64,000 nt of DNA from Punica granatum (lineage: Eukaryota > Streptophyta > Magnoliopsida > Myrtales > Lythraceae). The stretch covers positions 4,340,001-4,404,000 of the forward strand of contig NC_045128.1 in assembly GCF_007655135.1 (NCBI RefSeq), read 5' to 3'. Every line of letters starts with the position of its first letter. The stretch's first letter is position 1. Shown piece after piece: positions 43,554 to 57,985 of this stretch. The position numbers and the translations under genes are program-made. A model generated the notes under the pieces. That model had not been told where the DNA came from. It searched no databases and saw only the letters and a program-made list of their open reading frames with translations.

Positions 43554-46500
43554 CAAATTCATGAACAAATTAACCTGACTGCTCAACTAGTTTTCATGTC
43601 CTAAATATGTGAAGGAAAAGATCAGCCCAGCCTCACATACACAAAAACACGCGTAGGTCCAGAAAAAATGTTGGACCAACTGTGCATTAATATGACGACA
43701 GGAATAGAATTTGGATATTCCTTTTGCTTCCTTTTTCTGATATTTCAGTACCATTTAAACATTTAGAAGCCCGTACCTTTCTGACGATTGTCAACTTTGG
43801 ATTCAGCACTGCCAATCCACCAGGTGGAAGCCTTGGAGCCCCAGTCACAAACTGGCAGAAGGCCCGCTGTTGCTCTGGTGTGAACTCTCCCATAATCTCA
43901 AGCAACTGAAGAGCGAAAACGTCCAATTAATCGAAAAAACAAGCTTCAAGAAAATAAAATACCAACCAAAATGTTCAAAATAAATTTCATCCACAAAATA
44001 CTCATTGAGCTCAGAGACTAGAAGCATACGCTGATAATGGCAGGACTCTTAGCTGTGTAGCCATGATCGAACTTTATGTGCTCTACTAGCGTCTCCGCCT
44101 GTGCATGTAGTTGGTTAAGAAGTAAATAAATAAATACAGCAGATAATAGCAGAGACTTTTTTCAAGTCTTGCACAATGAACAGGTCACCCTGCAAATTAC
44201 CTCCCACAGCTCTCTACGACCACATAGCAGATAATCCAGCTCTTGTGGTGTAAATATTTGCAGAGACGAAATGTCAAAAACCTGATCCACATAAACCACA
44301 TATAAGAGGGAAACAAGAAATAGCAAATCAAAATAACTTGAAAAGTCAAAACAGTAAACAAGAAAAAAGTCGCGTGAAAAACCAACTAAGAAATTGTTTC
44401 AAATATAGCGTACTATAGCCAATAAATACTTGCACAAATATCAGACCAAACATTAATAAATCACATATTGGAAGAAGTTGTAGACCTGATTGAAACCGGC
44501 TCTAAATGCTTCCACTTGACGTGCTATTCCTGATTTAACAGTCGCATCAACTACCAGCAATATGTACTCTTCCAGGTTATTTATATCAACCTAAAAGAAC
44601 AGCAGATTAGAGTCTTGCGGACAAAAAGATCAATAATCATTAAAGTCATGCTACATTAAAAGTCACATACAGTTTCATTCCCTGGCTTCATGATATAATC
44701 AGGATAACCAGGAAGAGTAAAATCCAAGTACAGATCTTCGAGTCGAGCTCCATCAAAACGTAAATCTGCCACCGCATCACGATTATCACCATCAGCTGAG
44801 TCTAGGTACTGCTTCCTGCAAACAATTGCATGGAGTTCCTCCAGAACCTTCCCAAGCTCAGCATCTAAAGATGGAATGTCATGCAAATCAAGCTCCTGAA
44901 ACAAATGACATGGTTAGCATTATTTGGCTTGAATTCTGCAGGAAAGAGGCTTCTCTTTCGTTTTTTCTCTTTCTTTTTACCTTTTCTCTGGGTGATTGCT
45001 AAAGAAATTAATAAACTAAAACGTGCAGATTCTACCAAAATGGCTACCTGACCAAGCACAATCTTGTAAAATGCTGTGGAGAGAGGCAAGTCCAAAAGTC
45101 GTCCATCTTGAAGAGCTTTGGCCATTACACGCCCAATCAGTCGAAAATACTCGATCACTTTTGAGAATTTACTACCATCAGAAGCATCGGAATTGGGAGG
45201 CCAGGGACGTGGGAACAACCCAAGAGGAGCAAGGACAATATTTCCATTACCAGCAGCTGGTTCTGCACTTTTTCCATCATTCTGTTCGTTCAAGTCAACG
45301 TCCATTGAGGGTTTCAAGGATGAAGAACTAGACCTCCACATTTCTAGCTCAACTTTTTGCAAGTCGTGGCTTAAAAGAGTGTAGAACTCCAAAGTAGGAC
45401 CTAGCCCAGTGCCAACTTCCCCAAAATATTCTACTTCAAGAACAGCTCTCTGACTAGAATACATCTCCATCACTTTCGCAGCTGAATCCAGGATACGGTT
45501 TCGCGAGACACGGACTTTCTGGCGCTGCAGTCGGCCAACCCGAAATTCTCTTTCGTTGGTTGAACCATGACCTTCAGCACCCTGTTGCTGCTGGAGACGA
45601 TATAACGCCCGAGATAGACCGAAAGCTGTTGAATAGAAGTACTGTCTACGTGTTTCAAATGGAAATAAGAATGGGCAGGCTTTGGTCAACTGTCCAGTCC
45701 ACGCCGGAAGACTGCCACTGCATAAAGCGAGTGCATCTTGAATTTGTCGCGACAACTTGGGAGTGAGCTTGCTGTTAATAAATTCTTCGGAAGGAACCCT
45801 CATACCAATGATGTTGAGCTCATCTAGGTTAGAAATTCTTCCTTCTGCATAGCTATCACGCACTAACTGGGCTCTCAGCCGAGGCGCTAGCTGATTTAAG
45901 CCCTCTAAAACACGCAAAAGTGCCAGGATATTGTAGGTCGGATTAGATTTTTCGAGCTCACAAGGGAGTTCTGCCTGCAATATGCTGTCCAGAAGCGATA
46001 CCCTGTTTGACTGCGCATCAGAGTTGGAACTGGAAGAACCGCCGGATTTTGTAGACTTCAAAGCTGTGGAAGTAGATGACCCCCCAGCTGATGATGCCCT
46101 ATCCGATTGACCTTCTGCCTTCTGGTATGTAATAGTGTAAATATCACCCCAGAACCTACTTCCTTCGCCAGATGCAAAGTCGCTGGGAGTAAACCTCTCA
46201 TCATCATCATCCTCCGGCACAAGCTGCCTTTGAACAGCCTGATAGATGGTCAAATGCCTATTAAGCTGCTTCCCACCTGCTGAAAAGATCAGTTTTGCAG
46301 GTTCACCAGAACTACCAGACAAAAGCCGCCCATGGCGATCCCTGCCTCCTCTATAACCTCGACCATTAGCAGATCCAAGGCCAGCCATGGCAGCTGCAGC
46401 GAAGGACATTGCTCCCCTCGAACTAAAAGTGTTGGGACTCCTAAAGTCAGCAGAATCTGAGCCTCGAGAAGTAGCAGCAGCTCTGCTACTGGATCCTGAG

Positions 46501-49500
46501 GCAGCATTTTCAGCTGTTGCTGGAGGCATAGAGCTCTCCTCACCAGAGTCACCCAACTTCACATCATGTACTTTATCAGGAGTGCAAAGAGGAAGAGAAT
46601 CATCTCGTAGGACCTACAAAACAAAATGATTGGAGCATATAAAGATTGGAGAAGCACAATACATAAGAGCAGAGAAAGTCCCAGGAGAACGTATGAATTA
46701 GCCACAAAAGCATGCAAAACTGCCCCTTAAACTGTCAAATAGATGCACCAGTAAAGATAATGACTAATAAATATAATTAAAGAGCGTACATCTTCATGAT
46801 CATCATCTTCGTCATCAGATATGTCCTCATCTTCAATGACAAGAGCATCATCAATCTCTACAGGAGATATATCCAACTCCTCATCCTACATTAGAAAGAA
46901 AACAAATAGAAAGATGGCATTACACATTTCCATACCATAAGAAAAAGAGAAGATAAAAACAAGCCGCTTAGCAAATTAAAGGATGCCATGGAACATATGT
47001 AGACATTGACCAACAGTGCTTTCTAGCTGCATCCCCGAATATGCTGCTAAGCCCCAATTTTAAATTCCCTCCCCCAATCAATGAAATCAGACCAGAGAAC
47101 AACCCTGGATGGGGATGGGGGTGGCCACTGGGGAAGACCGCACAAACAAACTAAAGCCTTACAAAAATAGACCCATTTAAAGTGAATGTCTCTGCACCTC
47201 CGTTGAACAGGCTCATGATAAAAGTTTTGGAATATTTTCAATCCTTTTTTGACACCTTGTTTCAATGTCGGCCATAAAACAAAAGGATAAGCTGTGTCAA
47301 ACTCTCTTCTCTTATCAGCTAATGCAAAAACCATCCCTCAAGTCACTTAAAGTCAGAACACACTATTTCATAATTAGCATGTCCGTCTAACAGTATCCCT
47401 ATTAGTCATGTAAGTTTACAATCTTAGCAGCTTTTCCCCATAAGTTTGTGTTAGACATCAATCTGTGCACAATTTCTAAAACCAGACAACATACCTCTGA
47501 GCTAGAATCCCCTTCTACAGGTTTCATTTGGGTATCTTTGTCAAGGGCTGCCCTTCTGCGAGCAGCATTTCTCGTTTGAGGTCCTCTACCCTCCTCCTGA
47601 GAACGCTTCAAGACAGCTTTACCCTTCCCTTTAGATGAACTTGCACTTTTCTCTTGAGTTGGTTCTTTTCTTGCACTATCTCCAATATTTACAGAAGATC
47701 TGGACCTAGTGGAAGGGCGTCGTGTGGTAGAAGCAGGTGTTGAAGTTGAAGGCGATGGAGTGGCACCACCTGATGCAGGCATCGCCGGCTCCGAATTCCC
47801 TGCTGATGCTGAGGACTTCTGACCTAATTCACTGCGCTGAACTCGGGGCCACAGAAAGTCCTCCACTGCTGTCAAAGTTGCCAGTGGATCAATCAGCACC
47901 ACATTTGACGAATAATCACGAATTGATTTTTCTCCTTGGACACGGCACAAACGCAGCTTGAAGGGATGAGATAATGCACCGAGGCCAGAAGAGAGGCGCC
48001 CGCTTGCACCAGATGACCTGGATGAATGGCTTAAGACCACAGGGAAACGCTCTAGGGATGATAAAGCATTTTGAAGCTTCTGAACTAGAACAGTCATAGG
48101 AGCAACAGCCCTTTCACCAGCACCAGATGGAAGGGCAATATTAATGAATGATTTATATCTCTTCAATGCTTGCTCACGAAGCTTGGAAATATTAGCTTCG
48201 CTAATTCTCTCCTTGGAGAAATGCCCACAAGAGAAATAATTGAGCAAAGCTCCAACCACACCACTGCCTATGAATTCAAAAGTAGACACACCATCTCCCT
48301 TGCTCAATTCTGCCAACATCTCAGAAGTGACATCTGCTAAGTGATCATCTTTACCAGCAGAAATATCAGCAAGGCGAAACCCAGATACTTTGGACTTCCC
48401 CTTAGCTCTCGTCTTTTGGTCATCCACACCGGTATTCAGTTTCATGCAGAGATTTTTCAAATGTAAAAGATCTTCCGTGACCCCAACTTCTTCAGCTCCT
48501 GGATCTGAAGGGAAGTATTTATCTTTAAATGCTTTAGCACAAGCACTGACAGCTGTCCGGAGACTGGAACTAGTCGGAACTTCTGCAGAACCAGGCGGTG
48601 AACCAATATTGATCGTAAGAGGATTTTTGGGTTCTTCTACAGAACTGCCATCAGTATTTGAATTAGCAGCACGCCGCCTATATCGCCTAGACCGAGATGA
48701 TGATCCAGTTATAGAGTCATTATCCTTATCAACAGTGGATGCTTGCGCAGAACTGGTGTTCCCCGGTAATATAAGTTGATCTACAGCATGAACAACACCT
48801 TCCCTGACAAACATCTTGGAGAAAGTCTCGGGAAGCTTTTCCATCAGAATGTCGGCAATTTGTAACGCAGGAACCAATACATGTGGATCTTTCCATGCTA
48901 AAACACCAGCTAAAAAACTACAGTTTCAAGAAAGTAGAGGTAAGTACATGAGGCTTTAGATACTTCAAAAGATGAATATGTCAAAACCTGAATGGATTCA
49001 ATACCTGGATATGTTAGTTACACTCAGCAATGACTGGATCATCTCTGAACCACTGAAGTACATCAACTTTGCAATCACAGAGAGACATTTGTGGCGAACA
49101 GGACCATTCACACTTGAGCCATAAATCTGCTTAACAATTAATGGAGAAGCTAGTGATTAATAACAGCAAAACGTACAGTACGGATAGTCAATTATGCTAT
49201 AAGTGCACCAAAATCTAACCTGTATTAGGACAGGAAGCAGATCCATTCCAAATTGTTTTAGAAGTTCAGGCTGCTCATTCAATAATTTCTCGCGAGCAGA
49301 AATCTCATTAGAACTGCCATTGGTTTCTTCTGCTTTTCCAGAAGCACAGGCAGGAGACTTCTTCAACATTGAACCTTTGATGAATACATTGGAGCTAGCA
49401 GGAAGAGATATTGTTCCTTGTGGCAGTGGTGGGAGCAGCTCATTTGCCAGGTTTACAATCTCAAAAATCTATACAAGAATATGCAGCCAATATATTATAA

Positions 49501-52173
49501 GGACATATTTCACACTCTTCTGTTACAAAGTTTACCAGAGATAATAAAAAGCAAAAAAATATTTTGGACATCAATCTACCAGTAACAATGACTCCAGACA
49601 GATCCATCTACATAATTTATTTGAGTTTAAACTACAATTATTACACTTATCTCTTGTGCTCAGTGGCATAAGATTGATCTAATAATTAAAAGGAGCATTA
49701 GCCTATTGCTCTAAGCAACAAAAACCAACTTGAAAAAAAAAAACCAACTTCGAGATATACTTGAGCCAGAAATTGCTTATATGTCAGAAATACTCTTACA
49801 TCGTCATTCAATTTGAATGAGGAGCTTAATGCAGCAAAAAAATTTCTATGCATTTTTCCCAGCAAAAAAAAAAGGAGAGAAATTGAATCTCTTTATCAAT
49901 AATACAACCATTAAAAGAAAGAACCAATTACCTGCTCTGGTGGCCTGCTCAAAGCAGGTGGCACAGAACCATTAGCAGACACACCTGATCCCGACAATAT
50001 ATCCCTAAGGGTGCCACTTATGCCAAGGAGAAGCAGGGTTTTGGCTCCTAAAGGGGACCCACTTGCACAAGTGGAGAGAATTCGGATTAAACCCTGCAAA
50101 TAACTAATATCAAAACCTGCCATTTAAGAATAAGAAAAGAAGTCAACGTGAAGTTTGGTATTGTGCTTACTGTATAGGTAGAAGTGCTGAGAGATGCTTG
50201 TGCACCGCCAGAATTACTCGACGAGATAAGTGAAGCAGCTTGTGTAACCAATCCATGATTGCACAATTCATCCAACTTATCAGGAGATGATGCAAATGCT
50301 TCGGCAATTCGAGTTAAGCAAACAGAAGCATGCTCTAGGACCTACACCAAGAACAATAAAATAAAATAAAATAATCAGAATAAGAACTGATTGAAATACT
50401 TTTTCATGTATTTCATGAATCATGATATCAATAATATAACCTACCTTGGAATCATGGTACTGAAGAAGATTTGTCAACAATGGAACAGCTTCCATCACAA
50501 AATCAGCTGCATCGGAAGGGAGCTTTCTGCACATATTGGCAGCTGTAGACAGTGCCACTCTCTGAAATAAAAAAGAAGAGGGAGCTTGATCAGAATACTT
50601 GAGATGGCAAACTCATTACAAACTTATCAACAAGAACGACAAGTATAGAGTTCAAATTTCCAGTAACACTACAGAAGAATTGGGGTCCTCACTGTAGTCG
50701 GCATATATCTTTTCTGCTAACTCGGAAATATAATAACTAAAAATTCAAGTTCAAACTATCAGTTAGTCAGCAACCTGCACTCCAGTGGAGAAAAAATCGA
50801 GGTATGAAAGCACGGCCATCAGTGCACCAGCTCGCAAACAGGCAGTAGGATGCTCTTGAGAGATCTTCTTTAACGCTTGAAGAGACTGTTTCATTGACAA
50901 GAAGCAAACCTCTCGTCAGTATGATCTGATTGGGAGTTCACAACATGAACGAGTTTAAAACAACCTGGATATTCATCATTCAAGCAATCATTACCCACAC
51001 GTACCACATACACAACAAAAAAAAAAAACCAAACCAATATTCCCGATTCAAGACACAATCATGAAACGAGCATTGCAAAATCAAGGCACACAATGACGCA
51101 GATGCAGTACCCTAGAATGTGGAAGGTCTGACCTATTTTCGCAGAATAAATAAAATCGTACTCGATGCAACTCTAATACAACAAGCTACCACAAAGCCGA
51201 CATAAATTAACAATTTCTAAGTGAACTGCAAGCAGAATAATCCAGCAGCCCCGAGGCAATTCATCACTTCCTACTTCTACAGGAATTTGTTCTATTAACA
51301 ATAGATGCACACCTGCTCAGCCAAGTCCATGTACTCAATTGTCAATAGCCTTGCACAGAAGCAAGACACTGCCCCATAATGCACGACAGCAGCACAGGAC
51401 GAAGGCAGCACGTCACAGAGATGTGTGAGAGCCCTCGCAGCAAGGAGCATTATGTCGGGGTTGCTCTCATGGTTGAGTAGCCCCACAAGCACAGGTACGA
51501 ATGAGTCCACAGAAAAGGTGCTAAGCGAGTCCTCAGTCCCAATTGACAGCATGTCGCAGAGCTGAGTCAGTGCCTCCACCTGCTTCCCCTCCTCCCCATC
51601 CGCTCTGAGCCCAGCGAGGATCTTCTTGATCCGTCCATTCTGGTGGGAGGATGAAGCGGACCCCATTGCTGTTGTAGGGAGAAGGTCGTCCAATCCCGCT
51701 CCGAGCTTCCTCAGTAGGCCCTGAAGGGCACTGCTAGCTGAAGTCAAGTTATGGTTCATAATTCCCAACCCAGCCTCACTGTCATTATCGTCGTCTTCAT
51801 TGCCTTCCCGGTCCATGTTAAGGCCTAAGCCCCTCTCGGGGTCCCTATCTCTATCTCTGTCCCTGACCCGAACCTCATGCTCTTTTTCTTTGCCCTTGTC
51901 AGAGTTCTCAGGGTTGTTCCTTCTACGGTCACGGCGGGAACCAGATGACTCGGTGGTCGGGTCCATGGATGCAGGCAAAGGAGGCGGTGGAGGTCGAGCG
52001 TCGCGGGAACGGGCGGCTCGAGAGCGGGTAGCAGGGGCGGTGGGCGCAGAGGATGCAGTGAGACGGACGCGCTTGGCGGAGCGGGTGGTGGGACCAGCAG
52101 CAGCTGACTGCGAGGAAGACGATGAAGGGGCTGATGAGGTCGCCTCCGCCCGCTTCCGGCTCCGAGTTTCCAT
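43076..52173 (-). CDS. UPL3: UPL3-type HECT E3 ubiquitin ligase, complete
   Basis: This transfers ubiquitin through a thioester cysteine; in Arabidopsis UPL3/KAKTUS controls trichome endoreduplication and transcription-factor turnover. Seventeen exons join in frame to 1,891 residues, close to the known length of about 1,890: 52173-51313, 50885-50775, 50561-50445, 50341-50171, 50093-49932, 49468-49220, 49126-49005, 48917-47495, 46885-46790, 46613-45048, 44895-44671, 44590-44486, 44281-44201, 44098-44030, 43905-43777, 43350-43228, 43141-43076. The N terminus is [10 protein letters not shown], then a low-complexity Arg/Asp/Glu tract and ARM-like repeats ([21 protein letters not shown]). Exons 8 and 10 are very long (1,423 and 1,566 bases) and encode acidic and serine-rich linkers. 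The HECT domain ends with the active-site motif [10 protein letters not shown] (Cys near 1858, codon 43264-43266) and the C terminus GSFDLS. Confidence 0.96.
43522..43550. repeat. (AT)n microsatellite in a UPL3 intron
   Basis: An uninterrupted run of about 29 bases of alternating A and T lies in the intron between exons 15 and 16 of UPL3. Other (AT)n runs occur near 5120, 7389, 53001, 55050, 55130 and 57630. Confidence 0.9.
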
Positions 52174-52720
52174 ACAATTACGAAACGGCCCCTCAAAACG
52201 GAAGGGTCGCGTGTTCAACACGCGCTTCCCGGCGACGATCGGACTCCGTCTCGCATCTCACACAGACGGATTACCGGATCCTGCAATCGTAAACCCTAGA
52301 AACCTCCGCCCCAAAAATCAGACCTCCAAGATCCTCGAATCGGCGGCGGCAGCAGCAGCAAGTGCGAAATTGCCAGTCCCCAAGCCGATTCAAGCAAAAC
52401 CCATGTTCAATTCCGGGAACCGATTGAAGACCAGACGAGAGAGAGAGGTGAGAGGTGGCGGAGGAAATGGACAAAGTGGAGTAATCGAGGAAGGAAGCTG
52501 GAAGGTGAAAGCCGAACGAAACGAAACCCTAATTGAGAGAGAGGGAATAAAGGAGGAAGGAGGAGAGAATTTGTTGAGAGAATAACAAAAATCTCAGCTA
52601 AAAGGGAAAAAAACAGACTACTACGGTGGCGAGGTGAGAAGACGGAACGGGAAAGAGAGACGTAGAGAGAGAAAGGTGAGAGAGGCTATTGCATAGGGCG
52701 GCTTGCTTCAATGGCCGCAT
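52174..52720 (-). promoter_or_regulatory. UPL3 leader and proximal promoter
   Basis: The region upstream of the UPL3 start is GA-rich on the plus strand (CT-rich on the sense strand), with several GAGAGAGAG tracts between 52435 and 52690. It gives a long plus-strand open frame (51800-52585) antisense to exon 1. I take that as a compositional shadow. Confidence 0.5.
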
Positions 52721-55700
52721 CTAAAAAAACCCGAACATGATACGACATGAAATTAAGTAAATGCGGGTTCTATACAAGTGGGAGAGAATATATGGTCATT
52801 TATAGCACATAATTGCATTACTAATGTTTAAGTATGGATCTAAGATTTTCGGCATGAAATCATATCATACCATATCATGTCATATGTGGTATGTTTCTAA
52901 TAGGATGTAATCACGTGGAATCGCCAAGTTATATTAACGAGGCACCTGCCATCCAGGTCATGGAAACCTCTATTAAGATGACATCTATATCTATACCCAT
53001 ATATATATATATATATATATGAAATATAAAATCAAATTGAATTGCCACCTAAACGGTAAACACATAATAAAAAATATCAAACGTAGTTTTAGTTGAATTT
53101 TCACGCCGTCACATTAGAGAAAATATATAATGAAACTCTTTCGTTTTGACACACAATCACTTATATAGTAAGAAATTTTTTATATTCTTTGATAAAAAAT
53201 ATTCTCTGGTAAAAATGTTCTATTAAATATATTAACAATTCATGAAATTTTCTTATTTAGTTATACATAGTATAATATATAGATTATATCCAATTATAAC
53301 CCAATGGTATATTTGCGTAGCAGAATATAAAGATTATATCCATATAACTCCAACAGAGAATATATTAATAGATTATAATAAATATAAATATATATTGTAA
53401 TGCAGAGATGCCATTTGCATTATAAATATGCATACATGTATATTGACTATATATATGCATACATGTATATAGATGTATATAGATGTAGAGATGCTGTTTG
53501 TATCATATATGCAAATATATATATATTGGCTCCGATTGCATTAGACCCCTATGATCTTTATGTGTGTGTATATATGTATCGCATGAAAAATCTCAATTGA
53601 ATATAGTGCGTAGATCTTTTAAAGGAGAACAATAATTTGGAGCGCAGCGTAAGCAAGCAAAGGGAATTATGATTTCTTTTTTTCATTAAACCTGATTAAG
53701 TAAGGAGGTTTATGCACCGTCAAAAATTTCAAGATAACTATAGTATCAATGAAATATTGACCACATAATGATATTGTTCTTACTAACAACGTTACTGATC
53801 GAGTTGAAAGAAACCCAATTACCCAACTAGCGATATAAGTTTGAGTTTGTTGATACACAACAATAAAAAGTAGAAACTATGACATGAATGTTCAATTAAC
53901 GAGTAGATTAACAACTTTGTGGGTATTTTTTTATAGTTTGAATTTGCTTTATCTTCATTTTTTTTTTTGCCGTCGATAGTGTTCGGCGCGTAGCAATCAG
54001 CTAGTCCACCGGACGATGTATTGTACGGTCTGAGACCCGCAAATTAAACCCTAGATGCCGACCCTTGAGAGAATTACACCCTGGACCTAACCTACTCTTT
54101 GTTGTCAGCTTACCAGCGGATCCAACCACTCGTTGATACTTATAGCTTATATGTATTTTCCTTCCAAATGTGATTGGGAAACTCTACACTATTGGAGATA
54201 ATGAAAAAGTTAAAATTGCAGTCAGCCTTACTCGGAAAATAGATATTGGGCTATTACTCTTCGAGTATTATTTTTACTTAATTTTTTTAACTGATCAGTG
54301 ATTTATATTCATGATACAATTATTAAAAATTCATTTAAAAATTGATATTTTAGGGATAACAAAGTAAAGGCGACAATATGGGAGCTCCTGGAGGAACCAC
54401 TTGAAGCATATTCTTGAATGAGGACTTGGAACGTTCCATCATTTGTCATTATATCATCGATCGTGAAGGAACTTCCAAGTGTAATAAATTAATTTGGATA
54501 AATTATTACATCTTTCGTATTCTTTTTTTGAAGTTACCCCTTCATTGAAAAAACACAGGACAATACACTTTTTCAACATCTGCAGCCCCCCAACTGTATG
54601 CCAATATACAAATCCCGGAAATTCAACGATTATTGGAAAGGTAATGTATTATATTGGAAACAAATAATTTTTATCATTGAGAAATAGTTGCCCTATTATT
54701 CTTTTATTTATTTTCGTCAGTTATCTCCTTCCAACTGGATGGTAATTAGTAATATTATCAAAATATTACTATGCCCTATATATGAAGCTCTCACGTAATA
54801 CTTCCATAAGGCACTTTTATATTATATACATTGGCTAAATAACTCGAATAAATTTTAACGCGATAAATTTAAATTAGAAAACTATATATTATGTAACATC
54901 TTACAGTATTAGTTCCCGCATTATTATTTGATTTCTTTTCCCTAGTTATGTAATTGCATATAATATATTCATAATATTCCATTAGAATATGTTCTAATAT
55001 ATAATATGCTAAATAAGTTGCCTAATAATATAACAATATCTATATATAACTGATATATATATATATATAGATTTTCTCACATTGGAGTCCTGACCAAATT
55101 AAACGTGTTTTATTTGAATGTGTGTGTATATATATATATATATATATTTATTTATATATATATTTGATTTCCTATATCATCAAGGAATAAACTCTTAAAT
55201 ATTATTATTATTATTATATATCTTTGATTTATTTGCCGTAATTATATATCTTTATTACTTCAATAGTCTTTTGCATGCTATCATCATCATCATCATTTAT
55301 ATTATTAGAATTTTGATTTATAGCCAATAATTTTCAATTTTCTTTTTCTATATCAAATTTTACACATATTATTCAATAGAAAAACATTAACAAAGTTCAA
55401 GGAAATAAGAAGGGAGTCAGATGATCAGGTATATATGATATGTGACGTTCATAGATCTTTAAATTTAACAAAATCACTTTTTTAGGATAAAAAAGTGACA
55501 ATCAAAACAACAATAATTGATGTTGAAGAAGAGTATACGATGTAATTAATTCAATATTCACGTAAACAATATTTCAAATAATGTATTTACTTTTATAACA
55601 TTACATGTCACTGAAAATAATTATATATTTAATCAAGGTTTAATCACCTGGAAAAGCACCTTCTTTCGGGATGGATATTGACTTTTCAACCATTTTAATA

Positions 55701-57071
55701 GTGTAATCTTGAAAAAAAATCAAAAATTCCAATTTCGTATATTTCTTTTTTATTAGTCTTGGGAATATCCCAATTTTGTAAATCTTGCTCTATATTCGCA
55801 ATTTGAACTTCTTGTGGGTTGTGAAGATCTTGGTTCGTTTCCGTGGTTGGTGTAGAAAATTCAGTTTGAGCGAAATGAAAAGAGTAAATACTACTAATTT
55901 CCGAAGTAGCACTAGATCTTCGACGATAGAGTTTTCTAAATTGTGCAAACATCTTAATTACTTTCTATAAAATTTTGTGTAAGTTGAAGATAGTAAGTTT
56001 AACCTTAAGTGCCTTTGGGTGCTGTACGGTCGCAGCTGATCAATGATCTCACTGCCTTTCCTCGTGACTTACTGCTGGGATCACAGCTATCCAACAAAAC
56101 AATTTCAAAGCACTTAAATTTATCCTTACTGTAATTTTCACACTATCTTGTAAATTGAAATTAAAATATCTTACAATATCCATTCCTTTCTCTCCCAAAA
56201 ATATTGCAACATAGCTATAATATCATTTTATTTACCTAGGTAATAATATAAAATATGAGGTAATATTATTATTACCTCAAGACTTACCCTAAGGGGGGAA
56301 TAAGGGCGGTACAGTCAAGCAACCAATAATTGTTGTGGAATTAGTAAATTTAGTTGTGGAAATGGCCCCGCTTCTTGTTATTCATAAAAAAGTAAATTTA
56401 CCTCTAAAAATTGCGAACTACTACTATATGCAATGTTGATCCTTCAATCTTTGTCTTTATATGGCTGCCAATTAAGCAATGTGTCAGCATATAATAGAGT
56501 ATAGGTTGGGTTGTTTTCAGAAGATTTATTAATAAAACGCGTTTTTTTTTGTTTGCTTATCGAAATTTAGAAAGCGTGTTAATTTTTAGAAGATTTAATT
56601 ATATTTCAACTTTTAGTAATGTCGATTTGTTGTACTTTAGGAAATAGCGGTAGTCTATGTCGTACAACACTGATTCAGGTTGAAAAATATATGTTGCAAT
56701 TCGAGATTTCTATTTTTCAACGTAATATCTTTAATACATCTTTATATTATATTGACAACTAAATGAAATAATTAGTAACCTAAAAAATTTATAAAAGAAA
56801 GCAAAGGATCTCATAAATTATTATTTTAAATATATATAATTAAGATTGTATGTTTGCACTTCATAGTTATAATGAATTCACCTAATATTCATGCTTGATA
56901 AGTACAAAATCTATTTTAAATAAGAGAATCAATAGCAAAATTGTCCTAAACTATTTAAAATTAGACAAATATATTAGAATTATAATCCCAAACTTTTAAT
57001 TTTTATTGAAAAGTTCTTATTATTCATAAGAAGTAAATTTATCTCTAAAAATTATGCATAACTATTATATG

Positions 57072-57105
57072 AAACAAACCCCTGCAATGCACGGGTTAGA
57101 GTACT
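57072..57105 (+). mobile_element. Degenerate Helitron-like 3' terminus
   Basis: CCCCTGCAATGCACGGG can fold as a hairpin (CCC-TGC with GCA-GGG) and is followed by TTAGAGTACTAT, close to the CTRRT end spaced about 10 bases after such hairpins in plant Helitrons. The 5' end was not found. Confidence 0.4.
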
Positions 57106-57435
57106 ATTATATTGTAAATTGTACTACATATGTAATACATGTGTCTAATAAACACTATTAATATTCTAAAACTAAATATGTTCCTAGTAAATGTTATTAT
57201 GATTTTTAAAAGTAATTACAATACTCAAGCTATAATATAACAAATAATGAACCTAAAAAATATAACAATAAATATTCAATTAGATGTTAATATAATATCT
57301 ATTGCAGAATATTATATTAATTTGTTTAAAATTTGATTCAATAATTGAAAAATAATATTATTCTTAATAAGAAAGTTGGTCAAAATATGAAAAGTGAACA
57401 ATTAAAATAAGAAACAATAACATATATTTGAAAAT

Positions 57436-57472
57436 GAAACCGTACAACACATGGGGAGAGCACTGGTATTTA
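57436..57472 (+). mobile_element. Second Helitron-like 3' terminus
   Basis: ACCGTACAACACATGGGG resembles the CCCGTGCAACGCACGGG hairpin of plant Helitrons and is followed after about 10 bases by CTGGT, which fits CTRRT. It lies about 365 bases downstream of a similar end, so the interval could be a small element inserted next to an older one. Confidence 0.4.
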
Positions 57473-57744
57473 TCTAAGGTTATATCCGTTGAATTAGAGA
57501 TATAGGTTAAAGGTGGGATGGGATGAGATTTTAAATCCCATGAAATTACAATATTCTAGTCAATGTTTAGAGTATGTTTAGATTTGAGGTTATGACATCA
57601 AAGTGAAATGATCTACATATCCCTTGGATATATATATATATATATCTATATATATTTTATAGAATAAAAATTAATTCTGAAAATTAATAAAAGATTGCAT
57701 TAAAAACTACAAAAGGGGAAAAAAGATCTAAGAATGGAGATAGA

Positions 57745-57985
57745 GGGGAGTGATGGGGCTCAACGCCAGCCACCACCCAATGAGGTCGTCGGCGACCAAT
57801 CTACCACTCACCACCATCCCTATTTCCCTCCCCAGTCCCATCCCTCACTTTTTCCAGAAGAGAAAAAGGGTGGTAAATCTGAGGAGACGGGCGCCAAACG
57901 TTGATCACCATTAAACAATCGAAGGTCACGGCGACCTCACCGGGGAGGTGGTGGCTAGCATTGGGCGCAACCACCCCTATATGTG
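57745..57985. repeat. GC-rich imperfect inverted repeat
   Basis: In otherwise AT-rich sequence, the left arm GCCAGCCACCACCCAATGAGG with GTCGTCGGCGACC pairs imperfectly with the right arm GTCACGGCGACCTCACC followed by GGTGGTGGCTAGCATTGGGCG. The arms are about 45 bases and are separated by about 130 bases. It could be the core of a foldback element or a captured fragment. No reading frame spans it convincingly. Confidence 0.55.

Noticed and set aside
51800..52585. Plus-strand open frame of 261 codons antisense to UPL3 exon 1
   Set aside because: It lies over the low-complexity, GC-rich first exon and CT-rich leader of UPL3. It resembles no family and has the Arg/Gly/Glu-rich composition expected of an antisense shadow.
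53400..53600. Short repeated ATGTATATAGATG units as a CRISPR-like or satellite array
   Set aside because: The units are few, irregular and AT-rich, in plant nuclear DNA. They are better described as a degenerate microsatellite.
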